Assembly (NCBI RefSeq): GCF_900110885.1
Contig: NZ_FOFJ01000013.1
Coordinates: 45,927 to 109,926 of the forward strand
Source of the DNA: Azotobacter beijerinckii
Lineage (GTDB): Bacteria > Pseudomonadota > Gammaproteobacteria > Pseudomonadales > Pseudomonadaceae
DNA: 64,000 bases
Reading direction: 5' to 3'
Shown: one piece after another, positions 54,024 through 63,774 of the stretch
Layout: each line of letters begins with the position of its first letter
Position numbering within the stretch: position 1 is the first letter of the stretch
Made by a program: the position numbers and the translations under genes
The notes under the pieces: model-generated
Databases searched by the model: none
Told to the model about the DNA's origin: nothing
What the model saw: only the letters and a program-made list of their open reading frames with translations

Positions 54024-54659
54024 ATGCCCCTGTCGAACATCGAAATCGTCCACCAGGACGACGCCCTGCTGGTGGTCAACAAGCCCACCCTGCTGCTCTC
54101 GGTACCAGGCCGCGCCGAAGACAACCGGGACTGTCTGGTCAGCCGCCTGCAGGACAACGGCTATCCCGAGGCACGCATCGTGCATCGCCTCGACTGGGAA
54201 ACCTCCGGCCTGATCGTGCTGGCCCGCGATGCCGACAGCCACCGCGAGCTGTCCCGCCAGTTCCACGACCGGGAAACCGAGAAGGCCTACACCGCGCTCT
54301 GCTGGGGCGAACCGGAAGCCGACAGCGGACGCATCGAGCTGCCGCTGCGCTACGACCCGCCGACCAAGCCGCGCCATGTGGTCGACCATGAGCTGGGCCG
54401 CCATGCCCTGACCTTCTGGCGGGTGCTGGAGCGCTGCGGCCACTACAGCCGCGTCGAACTGACCCCGATCACCGGCCGCTCCCATCAGCTGCGCGTGCAC
54501 ATGCTGGCCATCGGTCACCCTCTACTGGGCGACCGTCTCTACGCCCATGACGAGGCGCTGGCCGCTGCCGGGCGCCTGTGTCTGCATGCCAGCCTGCTGG
54601 CCCTCGGCCACCCGCAGAGCGGCGAGCGCCTGCGCTTCGAAAACCCCGCACCGTTCTGA
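54024..54659 (+). CDS. rluA: RluA-family pseudouridine synthase
   Basis: A 211-residue pseudouridine synthase of the short RluA type (no S4 domain), likely modifying U746 of 23S rRNA and U32 of some tRNAs. The catalytic aspartate lies in [20 protein letters not shown] (~50-70). Other motifs are [13 protein letters not shown] and [20 protein letters not shown]. Length suits RluA rather than RluC/D. Downstream of minCDE as in P. aeruginosa. Confidence 0.9.
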   Translation: MPLSNIEIVHQDDALLVVNKPTLLLSVPGRAEDNRDCLVSRLQDNGYPEARIVHRLDWETSGLIVLARDADSHRELSRQFHDRETEKAYTALCWGEPEADSGRIELPLRYDPPTKPRHVVDHELGRHALTFWRVLERCGHYSRVELTPITGRSHQLRVHMLAIGHPLLGDRLYAHDEALAAAGRLCLHASLLALGHPQSGERLRFENPAPF

Positions 54660-54745
54660 ACGCCCAGCGCAAGCGCGCCGGACGTCCGACTGCAGCCCAT
54701 CGCCCTTTTCGATACACTCCGCAGCAACGCTGTCCGGAGTCCACT

Positions 54746-56035
54746 ATGCGTACAGAACTCAACCAGGGCCTGATCGATTTCCTCAAGGCCTCGCCCACCC
54801 CCTTCCACGCTTGCACCAGCCTGGCCCAGCGCCTCGAAGCCGCTGGCTACCAGCGCCTGGACGAACGCGAAGCCTGGCCGAGCCAGTCCGGCGGGCGCTA
54901 CTACATCACCCGCAACGACTCCTCGATCATCGCCATCCAGCTCGGCCGGCGCGCGCCGCTGGAAGGCGGCCTGCGGCTGGTCGGCGCCCACACCGACAGC
55001 CCCGGCCTGCGCGTCAAGCCCCAGCCGGAACTGCACCGCCAGGGTTTCTGGCAACTCGGCGTGGAGGTCTACGGCGGCGCCCTGCTCGCTCCCTGGTTCG
55101 ACCGCGACCTGTCACTGGCCGGACGGGTCACCTTCCGCCGTGCCGGACGGGTCGAAAGCCAACTGATCGACTTCAAACAGCCGATCGCCATCATTCCCAA
55201 CCTGGCGATCCACCTCAACCGCGAGGCCAACCAAGGCTGGGCGATCAACGCGCAGAACGAACTGCCGCCGATCCTCGCGCAGATCGCCGGCGACGAGCGG
55301 GGCGACTTCCGCGCCCTGCTGGCCGAGCAGTTGCAACGCGAACACGAGATCAACGCCGACGTGGTGCTGGATTTCGAACTCTGCTTCTACGACACCCAGG
55401 GCGCGGCGCTGATCGGCCTGAGTCAGGACTTCATCGCCGGCGCCCGTCTCGACAACCTGCTGTCCTGCTATGCCGGCCTGCAGGCGCTGCTCGCCGCCGG
55501 CGACGAAGAAAGCTGCGTGCTGGTCTGCACCGACCATGAGGAAATCGGCTCCTGTTCCACCTGCGGCGCCGACGGCCCCTTCCTCGAACAGGTACTCGGC
55601 CGCCTGCTGCCGGCCGGCGACGATTTCGTGCGAATCATGCAGCAATCCCTGCTGGTTTCCGCGGACAATGCCCACGGCGTGCATCCCAACTATGCCGACC
55701 GCCACGATGCCAACCACGGCCCGAAGCTCAACGCCGGCCCGGTGATCAAGGTCAACAGCAACCAGCGCTACGCCACCAACAGCGAAACCGCCGGCTTCTT
55801 CCGCCACCTGTGCTTCGACGTCGAGGTACCGGTACAGAACTTCGTGGTGCGCAGCGACCTGGGCTGCGGCTCGACCATCGGCCCGATCACCGCCAGCCGG
55901 CTCGGCGTGCGCACTGTCGACATCGGCCTGCCGACCTTCGCCATGCACTCCATCCGTGAACTGGCCGGCAGCCACGACCTGACCCACTTGGTGAAGGTCC
56001 TGACGGCCTTCTATTCGAGCCCTACACTGCCCTGA
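54746..56035 (+). CDS. apeB: M18-family aminopeptidase (ApeB)
   Basis: A 429-residue dodecameric zinc aminopeptidase. Metal and active-site motifs: [15 protein letters not shown] (His, ~75-90), [17 protein letters not shown] (Asp, ~235), [18 protein letters not shown] (Glu pair, ~265), [20 protein letters not shown] and near the C-terminus [16 protein letters not shown] (His). GGAG precedes the ATG. The frame is open 56 codons upstream over the end of rluA without homology. Confidence 0.94.
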   Translation: MRTELNQGLIDFLKASPTPFHACTSLAQRLEAAGYQRLDEREAWPSQSGGRYYITRNDSSIIAIQLGRRAPLEGGLRLVGAHTDSPGLRVKPQPELHRQGFWQLGVEVYGGALLAPWFDRDLSLAGRVTFRRAGRVESQLIDFKQPIAIIPNLAIHLNREANQGWAINAQNELPPILAQIAGDERGDFRALLAEQLQREHEINADVVLDFELCFYDTQGAALIGLSQDFIAGARLDNLLSCYAGLQALLAAGDEESCVLVCTDHEEIGSCSTCGADGPFLEQVLGRLLPAGDDFVRIMQQSLLVSADNAHGVHPNYADRHDANHGPKLNAGPVIKVNSNQRYATNSETAGFFRHLCFDVEVPVQNFVVRSDLGCGSTIGPITASRLGVRTVDIGLPTFAMHSIRELAGSHDLTHLVKVLTAFYSSPTLP

Positions 56036-56114
56036 CGGAGATCCCGCCCTCGCCTCGCCCTCCCGGCTGGAGCGGCGGCCAACCTCGCATGCACGAGGTC
56101 AACCACCGTCCCGC

Positions 56115-57077
56115 TCACAGCAGGCCGTCGTCGATCACCAGCGCCACCTTGCCGGACACGGTGTTACTGGCCAGCATCTCGAAGGCCGCGCCGACATCCT
56201 TGGCGGCGAAACTGTGCTCCAGGCGCGGATCGAGGCGCCCTTCGCCGAACAACGGCCAGACCTGCTGGCGCAGCTCGTCGATCAGCTCGCCCTTGAAACG
56301 GTCGTCGCGCGTGCGCAAGGTCGAGCCGATCAGCTGCACCCGCTTGCCCAACAGCTTGGCCAGATCCAGCTGCGCCTCGCGCCCACCCATCAGGCCGATG
56401 ATCACCCAGCGCCCATCGCGGGCCAGCAGGTCCAGATCGAGCGCCGCGTAACGCGCGCCGATCGGGTCGAGGATCACGTCGAAGGGCGCGAAGTCGCGCA
56501 GGCCCTCCAGATCCTGGGTGCGCAGCACCCCGCCCTGGGCGCCCAGCGACTCGCAATAGGCCAGCCGCTCGGGCGAGCCGACGCTGACCCAGCAGGGATT
56601 GCCGAATGCCTTGCACAGCTGGATACCCGCCGAGCCGACACCGCTGGCCCCCGCGTGGATCAGCGCCTTCTCGCCCGGCTTGAGAGCACCCAGCTTGAAC
56701 AGGTTAAGCCAGGCGGTGGCATAGACTTCCGGCAATACCGCCGCCTCGACCAGCGACAGCCCTTCCGGTGCCGACAGGACATGCCGTCCGTCCACCACCA
56801 CCTCCTCGGCCATGCCGCCGCCGGCCAACAGCGCGCAGACCCGGTCGCCGACCTGCCAGTGGCTGCCCGCTCCGACCTCGCTGACCACGCCGGCGCACTC
56901 CAGGCCGAGCACATCGCTGGCGCCGGGTGGCGGCGGATAGAGCCCGGCACGCTGAAGAAGATCGGCCCGGTTCAGTCCGGCCGCCGCCACACGAATCCTG
57001 ATTTGCCCTACGTCACAGGAAGGTGCAGACCGCTCGACCCACTCCACACTTCCCTCGATGCCTTGCAATGCCTTCAT
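56115..57077 (-). CDS. Zinc-independent quinone oxidoreductase (PIG3-like)
   Basis: A 320-residue NADPH-dependent medium-chain reductase. The N-terminal GroES-like part (~1-120) includes AGLNRADLLQRAGLYPPPPG and DVLGLECAGVVSEVG. The Rossmann domain has HAGASGVGSAGIQLCKAFG (~140-160). It lacks the structural zinc cysteines, so it belongs to the QOR/PIG3 (TP53I3) branch. Physiological quinone or enone substrate unknown. GGAGGT precedes the ATG. Divergent from prc. Confidence 0.9.
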   Translation of the reverse strand: MKALQGIEGSVEWVERSAPSCDVGQIRIRVAAAGLNRADLLQRAGLYPPPPGASDVLGLECAGVVSEVGAGSHWQVGDRVCALLAGGGMAEEVVVDGRHVLSAPEGLSLVEAAVLPEVYATAWLNLFKLGALKPGEKALIHAGASGVGSAGIQLCKAFGNPCWVSVGSPERLAYCESLGAQGGVLRTQDLEGLRDFAPFDVILDPIGARYAALDLDLLARDGRWVIIGLMGGREAQLDLAKLLGKRVQLIGSTLRTRDDRFKGELIDELRQQVWPLFGEGRLDPRLEHSFAAKDVGAAFEMLASNTVSGKVALVIDDGLL

Positions 57078-57196
57078 GCTACCTCCATAGTAGGTTTTTG
57101 AGTCCGCCGCAGGCTCCGCTCCCTTCGTCAAGAAAGGAACCCGGCACCCCGTCTGACGGCCTAATATGCGTTATCACTCCCCACTAGTCGAATGAC

Positions 57197-59278
57197 ATGA
57201 AGCGCCTTCTCCCCAGTACTCTCCTCGCCTTCACCCTCGGCCTCAGCGCTTCGCTGCTGGCGCAGACCGCTGCTGCCGGCAACTGGGATGCCCTGCAACC
57301 GGACCGCGACCAGGTGATCGCCAGCCTGAACGTGGTGGAGCTCCTCAAGCGCCATCATTACAGCAAGCCGCCACTCAACGATGCGCGCTCGGAAAAGATC
57401 TACGAAAGCTACCTCAAGCTGCTCGACCCGACCCGCAGCTACTTCATCGCGGCGGACATCGCCGAATTCGACCGCTGGCGCAACCAGTTCGACGACTTCC
57501 TGAAGAGCGGCGACCTGCAGCCCGGTTTCACCATCTACAAGCGCCATCTCACCCGCCTGGAGGAGCGCCTGCACTTCACCCTCGGCCTGCTCGAGAAGGG
57601 CGTGGACAGCTTCGACTTCGGCCGCGACGAAAGCCTGCTGATCGATCGCGAGAACGCCCCCTGGGCGAAGGACAAGGCCGCTCTCGACGACCTCTGGCGC
57701 AAGCGCCTGAAGGACGAGGTGCTGCGCATGAAGATCGCCGGCAAACAGCCCAAGGCCATCCAGGAGCTGCTCATCAAGCGCTACAACAACCAGTTGTCGC
57801 GCCTGGAGCAGACCCGCAGCGAAGATATCTTCCAGACCTACATCAATGCCTTCGCCCAGACCTACGATCCGCACACCAACTATCTATCGCCGGACAACGC
57901 GGAAAACTTCGATATCAACATGAGCCTGTCGCTGGAAGGCATCGGTGCGGTGCTGCAAAGCGACAACGAACACGTCAAGGTGGTCCGCCTGGTGCCTGCC
58001 GGTCCGGCGGAGAAGAGCAAGCAGCTCGCGCCGGCGGACAAGATTGTCGGCGTCGCCCAGGCCAACGGCGAAATGGTCGACGTGATCGGCTGGCGTCTGG
58101 ACGAGGTGGTCAAGCTGATTCGCGGCCCGAAGGGCTCGGTGGTGCGCCTGGAGGTCATTCCGGCCAGCAATGCTCCCAACGACGAAACCAGCAAAGTGGT
58201 CGCCATCACCCGCGAGGCGGTCAAGCTGGAAGAACAGGCAGCCAAGAAGTCCATACTCGAACTGCCTCACGAAGGACGCACCTACAAGCTCGGCGTGATC
58301 GAGATCCCAGCCTTCTATCTGGACTTCAAGGCGTTCCGCTCCGGCGATCCGGACTACAAGAGCACCACCCGCGACGTGAAGCGACTGCTCAGCGAACTGA
58401 AGGCGGAGAAGGTCGATGGCGTGGTCATCGACCTACGCAACAATGGCGGCGGCTCGCTACAGGAAGCCACCGAATTGACTGGCCTGTTCATCGACGAGGG
58501 GCCCACGGTGTTGGTACGCAACAACGACGGCCGGGTCGACGTGCTCGCCGACGAAAACGGCGGCACCTACTACACCGGTCCGCTGGCAGTGCTGGTCAAT
58601 CGCCTTTCCGCCTCAGCTTCGGAAATTTTCGCCGGCGCCATGCAGGACTATCATCGCGCCCTGATCATCGGCGGCCAGACCTTCGGCAAAGGCACGGTGC
58701 AGACCATCCAGCCCCTCAACCACGGCGAGCTAAAGCTGACCCTGGCCAAGTTCTACCGGGTTTCCGGACAGAGTACCCAGCATCAGGGGGTAATTCCGGA
58801 CATCAGCTATCCGGACGAGGTGGACACCAAGGAAATCGGCGAAAGCGCCCTGCCGGAAGCCATGCCCTGGGACAGCATCCGCCCGGCGATCCGTCCGGAA
58901 GCAGACCCATTCAAGCCACTCTTGAGCGAACTCAAGGCCCGCCACGACCGCCGCACGGCGCAAGATCCCGACTTTGTCTTCACCCGCAACCGCCTCGACC
59001 TGAGCCGGCAGTTGATGCTGGAAACCACCGTTAGCCTCAACGAGGGAAAACGGCGCGCCCAGCACGACTCCATCGAGTCCAAACAGTTGGCCATCGAGAA
59101 CGAGCGGCGCAAGGCCAAGGGTGAGGAACTCCTGACCGAACTGAAGGAAGAGGACGAGAACGCCTTGCCAGTGGCGGACGGCAAGAACAAGAAACCCGAG
59201 GACGATGCCTATCTGGCGGAAACCGGGCGTATCCTGCTCGACTATCTGGGCCTCAGCGAGGCCTTGGCCAAGCACTGA
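57197..59278 (+). CDS. prc: Carboxy-terminal processing protease (Prc/Tsp, AlgO-like)
   Basis: A 693-residue periplasmic S41 protease cutting proteins from nonpolar C-termini. Signal peptide (LLPSTLLAFTLGLSASLLAQTAAA), N-terminal helical domain, PDZ (~235-325, SLSLEGIGAVLQSDNEHVKV), catalytic region with VIDLRNNGGGSLQEA, the Ser in LSASASEIFAGAM and Lys in GGQTFGKGTVQT, and the C-terminal DUF3340 part. In P. aeruginosa Prc/AlgO degrades cleaved MucA and so affects AlgU and alginate, relevant also to Azotobacter. The Shine-Dalgarno is poor. A terminator follows. Confidence 0.95.
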   Translation: MKRLLPSTLLAFTLGLSASLLAQTAAAGNWDALQPDRDQVIASLNVVELLKRHHYSKPPLNDARSEKIYESYLKLLDPTRSYFIAADIAEFDRWRNQFDDFLKSGDLQPGFTIYKRHLTRLEERLHFTLGLLEKGVDSFDFGRDESLLIDRENAPWAKDKAALDDLWRKRLKDEVLRMKIAGKQPKAIQELLIKRYNNQLSRLEQTRSEDIFQTYINAFAQTYDPHTNYLSPDNAENFDINMSLSLEGIGAVLQSDNEHVKVVRLVPAGPAEKSKQLAPADKIVGVAQANGEMVDVIGWRLDEVVKLIRGPKGSVVRLEVIPASNAPNDETSKVVAITREAVKLEEQAAKKSILELPHEGRTYKLGVIEIPAFYLDFKAFRSGDPDYKSTTRDVKRLLSELKAEKVDGVVIDLRNNGGGSLQEATELTGLFIDEGPTVLVRNNDGRVDVLADENGGTYYTGPLAVLVNRLSASASEIFAGAMQDYHRALIIGGQTFGKGTVQTIQPLNHGELKLTLAKFYRVSGQSTQHQGVIPDISYPDEVDTKEIGESALPEAMPWDSIRPAIRPEADPFKPLLSELKARHDRRTAQDPDFVFTRNRLDLSRQLMLETTVSLNEGKRRAQHDSIESKQLAIENERRKAKGEELLTELKEEDENALPVADGKNKKPEDDAYLAETGRILLDYLGLSEALAKH

Positions 59279-59297
59279 TCCACATGGTGGAGATACC

Positions 59298-59327
59298 AAG
59301 GGGCCGCTCATGCGGCCCCTTCGTTTT
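59298..59327 (+). terminator. Intrinsic terminator of prc
   Basis: 10-bp stem AAGGGGCCGC/GCGGCCCCTT with loop TCAT, then CGTTTT, 20 bases after the stop codon. Confidence 0.9.
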
Positions 59328-59386
59328 CTGCTGGAAAAGCCCGGCAAGGGCGGTCAGCGGCAAGCCCCGCATCCCGCCCAGTGTCC

Positions 59387-59749
59387 TCATCGATCCTCGT
59401 AACTGAACTCGAAGACCCGTACCACTTCTGCCGCATGCCAGGAGGCAGCAGCCGTGCCATCGGGCGGCCCGGAAAAGCGCCCAAGTCGCACCACGCAGTC
59501 GAAGAAACCGGGGCGCGGCAGACGGCTGGCGCCCTGGCTGATGACCAGCGAGCTGCGTAGAGGCCGCTCGGCACGCGCATCGAGAACCGCCAGATGCTCC
59601 AGAGCGGCGGTCAGCGTCTGCATGGCCGGTGGCGGCAGTTGCAGACGCTCGATCAGCGCGCGATAGGTCAGCAGATGACGACTCTGACGCGCGTCGTCCA
59701 GTTCGCCCAGCAGCGCCTGCCAGTGCTGGCGACTGATGCGAATGATCAA
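59387..59749 (-). CDS. Unassigned 120-residue protein coupled to an XRE regulator
   Basis: A soluble basic protein I cannot place with confidence. The first half (RQHWQALLGELDDARQSRHLLTYRALIERLQLP, quoted only in part here: RHLLTYRALIERLQLP) could be a winged helix; the second half, SSLVISQGASRLPRPGFFDC, resembles a turn seen in small proteins with a LPxPGFF motif. It starts at TTG 59747-59749, whose TTGA overlaps the stop of the regulator upstream, so translation is coupled. Such a regulator-effector pair recalls toxin-antitoxin layouts, but no toxin motif is visible. Confidence 0.55.
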   Translation of the reverse strand: MIIRISRQHWQALLGELDDARQSRHLLTYRALIERLQLPPPAMQTLTAALEHLAVLDARAERPLRSSLVISQGASRLPRPGFFDCVVRLGRFSGPPDGTAAASWHAAEVVRVFEFSYEDR

Positions 59750-60087
59750 GAGTTCCCCTCCCAGTCCGCAATGCCCAATGCGCGAGCCAAGGCACGCCGG
59801 ATCGCGGAGTCCGGCTGTCGCTCACCCGTCTCGATCATCTCCAGATAGGACGGGCTGATACCCACGGCTCTGGCCAACTGCTCCTGCGACATGTTTTGAG
59901 CTTCGCGCAGGGATACCAATTGCGCAAGGCTGGGGGTAACCGCAGGCCGTTCGGGTGCCTCGAGCGCCTCGCCGCCTTGCCCGGCAGCCCGCAGCAGGGC
60001 CTGATAGTCGGCCCAAGGCAGTACCGCATACTCCACCTCCCCCTCACGCATGATCATTTGAACGTTCGTAATTTTTTTCTCGTGCAT
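59746..60087 (-). CDS. XRE-family transcriptional regulator with antitoxin-like N-terminus
   Basis: A 113-residue protein. Residues ~1-35 (VQMIMREGEVEYAVLPWADYQ) resemble the N-terminal dimerising part of Phd/RelB-like antitoxins; residues ~52-108 are a Cro/C1-type helix-turn-helix (LAQLVSLREAQNMSQEQLAR, AVGISPSYLEMIETGERQP). Together they look like an autoregulating operon repressor. The start ATG 60085-60087 has a weak Shine-Dalgarno. First gene of a two-gene unit. Confidence 0.8.
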   Translation of the reverse strand: MHEKKITNVQMIMREGEVEYAVLPWADYQALLRAAGQGGEALEAPERPAVTPSLAQLVSLREAQNMSQEQLARAVGISPSYLEMIETGERQPDSAIRRALARALGIADWEGNS

Positions 60088-60131
60088 CGATCCGGTCCAA
60101 ATATTGACAATCCGTCTGTCGCCAGAATCCC

Positions 60132-60572
60132 TCAGCGTCCTTCCGAACGGCTTGCGGGAGCCGGCAGGCACTCCAGCTCTGCCTGGTGCTGCGGCGACTG
60201 GGCAGCCAGCCAGGCACGGAAGGCCTCCAGCTCGCCGCGCCAGCTGCGCACCACCCAGGCAAGCACCGCAATATCGTCGAGAAACCCCAGGCCGAGCAAC
60301 CAGTCGGGAAGCGCATCCAGCGGAGACAGGAAATACAGAAGCCCAGCGATCGCCGCGAGCAATGCCTGCTGACTAATCTGCCGGTATTCGCCACGCCACC
60401 AGGCCGCACAGAGCGACTGCAGCAGGCGCAGATCCTCCCGGACGCCCCCTAGCCGCCCGCCCTTGCGCTCGCTCTTGCGCGCCACATCCAGCAGAAGCTC
60501 GGTCAGCCGCCCATCGGCCAGCAGGGACCGGGCAAGACGAAGGAATCGGGAGAAAATCCAGGGTGCTTTCAT
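60132..60572 (-). CDS. YkvA-family (DUF1232) membrane protein
   Basis: A 146-residue protein with one DUF1232 segment (~65-105): ISQQALLAAIAGLLYFLSPL followed by DALPDWLLGLGFLDDIAVLAW, the hallmark SPxDxxPD..GxxDD pattern with a hydrophobic helix. Function unknown. It lies 44 bases upstream of the XRE gene, in the same direction, so the three could be one transcript. Confidence 0.88.
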   Translation of the reverse strand: MKAPWIFSRFLRLARSLLADGRLTELLLDVARKSERKGGRLGGVREDLRLLQSLCAAWWRGEYRQISQQALLAAIAGLLYFLSPLDALPDWLLGLGFLDDIAVLAWVVRSWRGELEAFRAWLAAQSPQHQAELECLPAPASRSEGR

Positions 60573-60892
60573 GATCGCTACTCCGCAGCATGCGGTCTTC
60601 TCGGATTATCCACGAAATCCGTGGACAACATTGATCCCTCGATTTCCGACGTGCCGGGGAACGCTGCGTTGTATCCGATCTTTCCCCCTACTCGATGGAA
60701 AGCCTCGGCGCATTAAGCGGCAGACGAAACGCATGCAGCCAAGCGCCCCGGCGCAGCTCGAGGCCCCACATCGATAGAACAGATACGTGAAGGAAATCCA
60801 GGTAGCCCTGGAGCAAAGGAGACAGCGAAAACAGGGGGGACTTTGCAGGCGCCACACTATCGAAGAGCGAGGCTTCCCGTGCAACTCAAATG
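60573..60892. other. Gene-free region with 22-base repeat
   Basis: About 320 bases between divergent transcription of ykvA-like gene and the end of the FKBP gene; no supported frame. It contains a small TCCACGAAATCCGTGGA palindrome near 60608-60626 and repeat copy B. Confidence 0.45.
60815..60836 (+). repeat. 22-base repeat, copy B
   Basis: AAAGGAGACAGCGAAAACAGGG; matches copy A at 23062-23083 in 20 of 22 positions. Confidence 0.55.
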
Positions 60893-60918
60893 AAAACGCC
60901 CCACAAAAGCGGGGCGTT
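60893..60918 (-). terminator. Intrinsic terminator of the FKBP gene
   Basis: 8-bp stem AACGCCCC/GGGGCGTT and TTTT on the minus strand, 19 bases after the stop codon at 60937. Confidence 0.85.
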
Positions 60919-60936
60919 GGCTTACGCTATCAGCGC

Positions 60937-61689
60937 TCACTCGCCTTTGGCTTCGGCCTGCTCTGCCTCGGACTCAGGCTCGGCCTGCTGCCCGGCCGGT
61001 TGATCCTTGATACCCAGCAGCTCCAGTTCAAACACCAGCACCGAGTTGGCCGGAATGGCAGGGCTCGGGCTTTGCTCGCCATAGGCCAGCTCGCTGGGAA
61101 TGTACAGCTTGAACTTCTCGCCGACATGCATCAACTGTAGACCTTCGACCCAGCCCGGGATGACGCCGCTGACCGGCAGATCGATGGGACTGCCGCGCTC
61201 GATGGAGCTGTCGAAGACGGTGCCATCGGTCAGACGGCCTTCATAGTGCACGGTTACCACATCGCTGGGCTTGGGCTGGGCGCCCTCGGCCTTCTTCAGC
61301 ACTTCATACTGCAGACCGGAAGCGGTGGTGGTCACTCCCTGGCGCTTGGCGTTTTCCTCGAGGAACTTCTTGCCGGCCTTGGCGTTTTCTTCGCCAAGGG
61401 CCGCCATACGCTCTTCGGCGCGCTTCTGCAGGGCGGCGAAGGCCTCGATCAGCTCCTCGTCGTTCAGGCGCTGCGCCTTCTTGCCGATGGCATCCTCGAT
61501 GCCCTGAGCCACGGCCTTGGAGTCCAGATCGTCCATGCCCTCCTGGGCCAGACTCTTGCCCATATTCAGGCCGATACCGTAGGAGGCCTTCTGTGCGGGG
61601 GTCTTGAGTTCCACACTGGTTTGCGAATCGCAACCGGCAAGAACCAAACCCACCAAGGCCATCGCAGCGGCCAACCGATGTTGTCTCAT
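60937..61689 (-). CDS. FKBP-type peptidyl-prolyl isomerase lipoprotein (Mip/FkpA-like)
   Basis: A 250-residue envelope foldase. Lipoprotein signal with lipobox LVLAGC (Cys20, followed by Asp-Ser). Residues ~30-120 form the helical dimerisation domain (KASYGIGLNMGKSLAQEGMD); ~125-230 the FKBP domain with VTVHYEGRLTDGTVFDSSIE, PVSGVIPGWVEGLQLMHVGE and FKLYIPSELAYGE. A Glu/Ala/Gln tail (AGQQAEPESEAEQAEAKGE) is unusual. Asp after the lipid Cys is an inner-membrane retention signal in enterics, though this rule differs in Pseudomonas. Confidence 0.92.
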   Translation of the reverse strand: MRQHRLAAAMALVGLVLAGCDSQTSVELKTPAQKASYGIGLNMGKSLAQEGMDDLDSKAVAQGIEDAIGKKAQRLNDEELIEAFAALQKRAEERMAALGEENAKAGKKFLEENAKRQGVTTTASGLQYEVLKKAEGAQPKPSDVVTVHYEGRLTDGTVFDSSIERGSPIDLPVSGVIPGWVEGLQLMHVGEKFKLYIPSELAYGEQSPSPAIPANSVLVFELELLGIKDQPAGQQAEPESEAEQAEAKGE

Positions 61690-61872
61690 GCTGTTTCCTT
61701 GTTCGTTCGCCCGAGGGCTATCAGTGAAAGCGAAAGCTTAACAGGCAGCTGCGACCACTGGCTATGGAGAATAGGAGCCCCGCGACGGCGATAAGTTCAA
61801 GTTTCCGAAGGGGCCCTAATAGAGCAACTGGAAGCTGCCCGAGGGACTCTAGACCGGGCCGCCGAAGAAACG

Positions 61873-61900
61873 AAAAAGGCGGCCTCGAGGGCCGCCTTTC
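61873..61900 (-). terminator. Terminator downstream of tRNA-Asp
   Basis: 10-bp stem AAAGGCGGCC/GGCCGCCTTT with TTTTT on the minus strand (61873-61877). It ends the tRNA-Val/tRNA-Asp transcript. Confidence 0.85.
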
Positions 61901-61943
61901 TCTTTTCCCGCCAAGCTCTGTCCAGCCTGGCGAACTACTAATG

Positions 61944-62020
61944 TGGCGCAGCGGACGGGACTCGAACCCGCGACCCCCGGCGTGACAGGCCGGTATTCTA
62001 ACCGACTGAACTACCGCTGC
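61944..62020 (-). tRNA. tRNA-Asp (anticodon GTC)
   Basis: 77-nt cloverleaf on the minus strand with encoded CCA: acceptor GCAGCGG/CCGCTGC, anticodon loop CCTGTCACG, T-arm GGTTCGAGTCC. 12 bases downstream of tRNA-Val on the same strand. Confidence 0.96.
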
Positions 62021-62032
62021 GCATAACCTCGA

Positions 62033-62108
62033 TGGTGGGTGATGACGGGATCGAACCGCCGACCCTCTGCTTGTAAGGCAGATGCTCTCCCGGCTGAGCT
62101 AATCACCC
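62033..62108 (-). tRNA. tRNA-Val (anticodon TAC)
   Basis: 76-nt cloverleaf on the minus strand with encoded CCA: acceptor GGGTGAT, anticodon loop CTTACAA (TAC), T-arm GGTTCGATCCC. First of a Val-Asp pair. Confidence 0.96.
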
Positions 62109-62264
62109 TTCACTCTCGAAGTGGGGCGCATTCTAGACAGCTGTTTTCACCTTGGCAACCCCCCCGATGAAAAAAATTTTCAGACGTTCCAAGGGGTTAG
62201 GGTTGGCCCGCAAGGTCACGGGAGAGAATAATGCGCGCTTTGCGCAACGGAGATCGCCAACCCC

Positions 62265-63185
62265 ATGTGGTTCCGCAACCTGCTCGTCTATCGCCTCACC
62301 CAGGATATCCCCTTCGCCGTCGAAACGCTGGAAGAGGCGCTGGCAGCCAAGCCGGCCCGCCCCTGCGCCAGCCAGGAACTGGCGACCTACGGTTTCGCTG
62401 CCCCCTTCGGCAAGGGCGAGGATGCGCCCCTGGTCCACGCCAGCCCGGACTTCCTGTTGATCGCGGCGCGCAAGGAGGAGCGTATCCTGCCAGGCAGCGT
62501 AGTGCGCGACGCGCTTCAGGAGAAGGTCGAGGAAATCGAGGCCGAGCAGATGCGCAAGGTCTACAAGAAGGAGCGCGACCGGATCAAAGAAGAGATCGTC
62601 CAGACCTTCCTGCCGCGCGCCTTCATTCGCCGCGCCACCACCTTTGCGGCGATCATGCCCAAACAGGGGCTGATCCTGGTCGATACGTCCAGCGCCAAGA
62701 AGGCCGAAGACCTGCTCTCCACCCTGCGCGAGGCCATCGGCTCGTTGCCGGTGCGGCCGCTGGGCGTGAAGATCGCACCGAGCGCCACCCTCACCGGCTG
62801 GGTCAAAGCCCAGCAGGCCGCCGCGGACTTCCATGCGCTCGACGAATGCGAACTGCGCGATACCCACGAGGATGGCGGCGTGGTCCGCTGCAAGCGCCAA
62901 GACCTGACCGGCGAGGAGATCCAGCTGCACCTTTCCACCGGCAAGCTGGTCACCCAGCTGGCGTTGGCCTGGCAGGACAAGCTGTCCTTCGTCCTCGACG
63001 ACAAGCTGGCGGTCAAGCGCCTGCGTTTCGAGGATCTGCTGCAGGAGCAGGCCGAGCAGGATGGCGGCGACGACGCCCTCGCCCAGTTGGATGCCAGCTT
63101 CACGCTGATGATGATGACCTTCGCTGAATTTCTCCCGGCGCTGTTCGAGGCCCTCGGCGGAGAGGAGATTCCCCAGGGCATCTGA
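62265..63185 (+). CDS. rdgC: Recombination-associated protein RdgC
   Basis: A 306-residue ring-forming DNA-binding protein that restrains RecA. Recognisable stretches: [60 protein letters not shown] and [20 protein letters not shown]. The length is normal. GGAGATC precedes ATG 62265. Divergent from the tRNA pair. Confidence 0.94.
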   Translation: MWFRNLLVYRLTQDIPFAVETLEEALAAKPARPCASQELATYGFAAPFGKGEDAPLVHASPDFLLIAARKEERILPGSVVRDALQEKVEEIEAEQMRKVYKKERDRIKEEIVQTFLPRAFIRRATTFAAIMPKQGLILVDTSSAKKAEDLLSTLREAIGSLPVRPLGVKIAPSATLTGWVKAQQAAADFHALDECELRDTHEDGGVVRCKRQDLTGEEIQLHLSTGKLVTQLALAWQDKLSFVLDDKLAVKRLRFEDLLQEQAEQDGGDDALAQLDASFTLMMMTFAEFLPALFEALGGEEIPQGI

Positions 63186-63282
63186 CCCCCCAGCAGCCGA
63201 CGCCGGCGCTCCCGCCGGCCAAGCAGCCAGTCCCGAAAGGGCCGGACGCCGCAGGGAGCGACCGCGAAGTAGCCGCTCATAT

Positions 63283-63703
63283 TTATTTACCGCGACGTTC
63301 GGTAGCACGACGGCCAGAGACGACGACAGGATCGACAGTCCAGCCTCGCCAAGCGGGAGAATTGCCAGCAGCGCCGAGGCGATCCTCAACAATGCGTTGG
63401 GGATGTTTTGTTCGCAGCGCCTGCCTCTGCTTTGCGGGGCGCGCCAGGACCAAGGCATAAAGCGGTACCCACCCGGCCAGCCCATGGACCAGTGAGCCCC
63501 GCCAGCTATCGGCGATCGTGGCTTCGGAGAGGCCGCCGCTCGCGGAGCATCGAGTCCAGCGCGAACCTGCCGAGAACACGTGCCACCAGGCTTTCGTCGC
63601 CCGGCAGCCAGCCCTGGGCATGGGCCGGATCTGCATCAGGTAGATCGTCTCGAGAAACCAGAACCAGGAGTTGCCGAGCGCGGTTGCGCAGTAACCGCTC
63701 CAT
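63283..63703 (-). pseudogene. Possible frameshifted ORF left of the IS66 element
   Basis: Two minus-strand frames follow each other: 63506-63703 (MERLLRNRARQLLVLVSRDD, DLPDADPAHAQGWLPGDESL) with a protein-like composition, and 63283-63636 carrying LSEATIADSWRGSLVHGLAG. A single frameshift near 63520 would join them. I recognise no family, and the composition could also be chance in GC-rich DNA. The stretch between rdgC and tnpB otherwise shows no gene. Confidence 0.3.
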
Positions 63704-63774
63704 AAACCCTACCTTCGAAACCGCGCCCTGAGATCTGATGCTGAGCTCCCGATTCCTTCTGGAACTTGCCCCGC

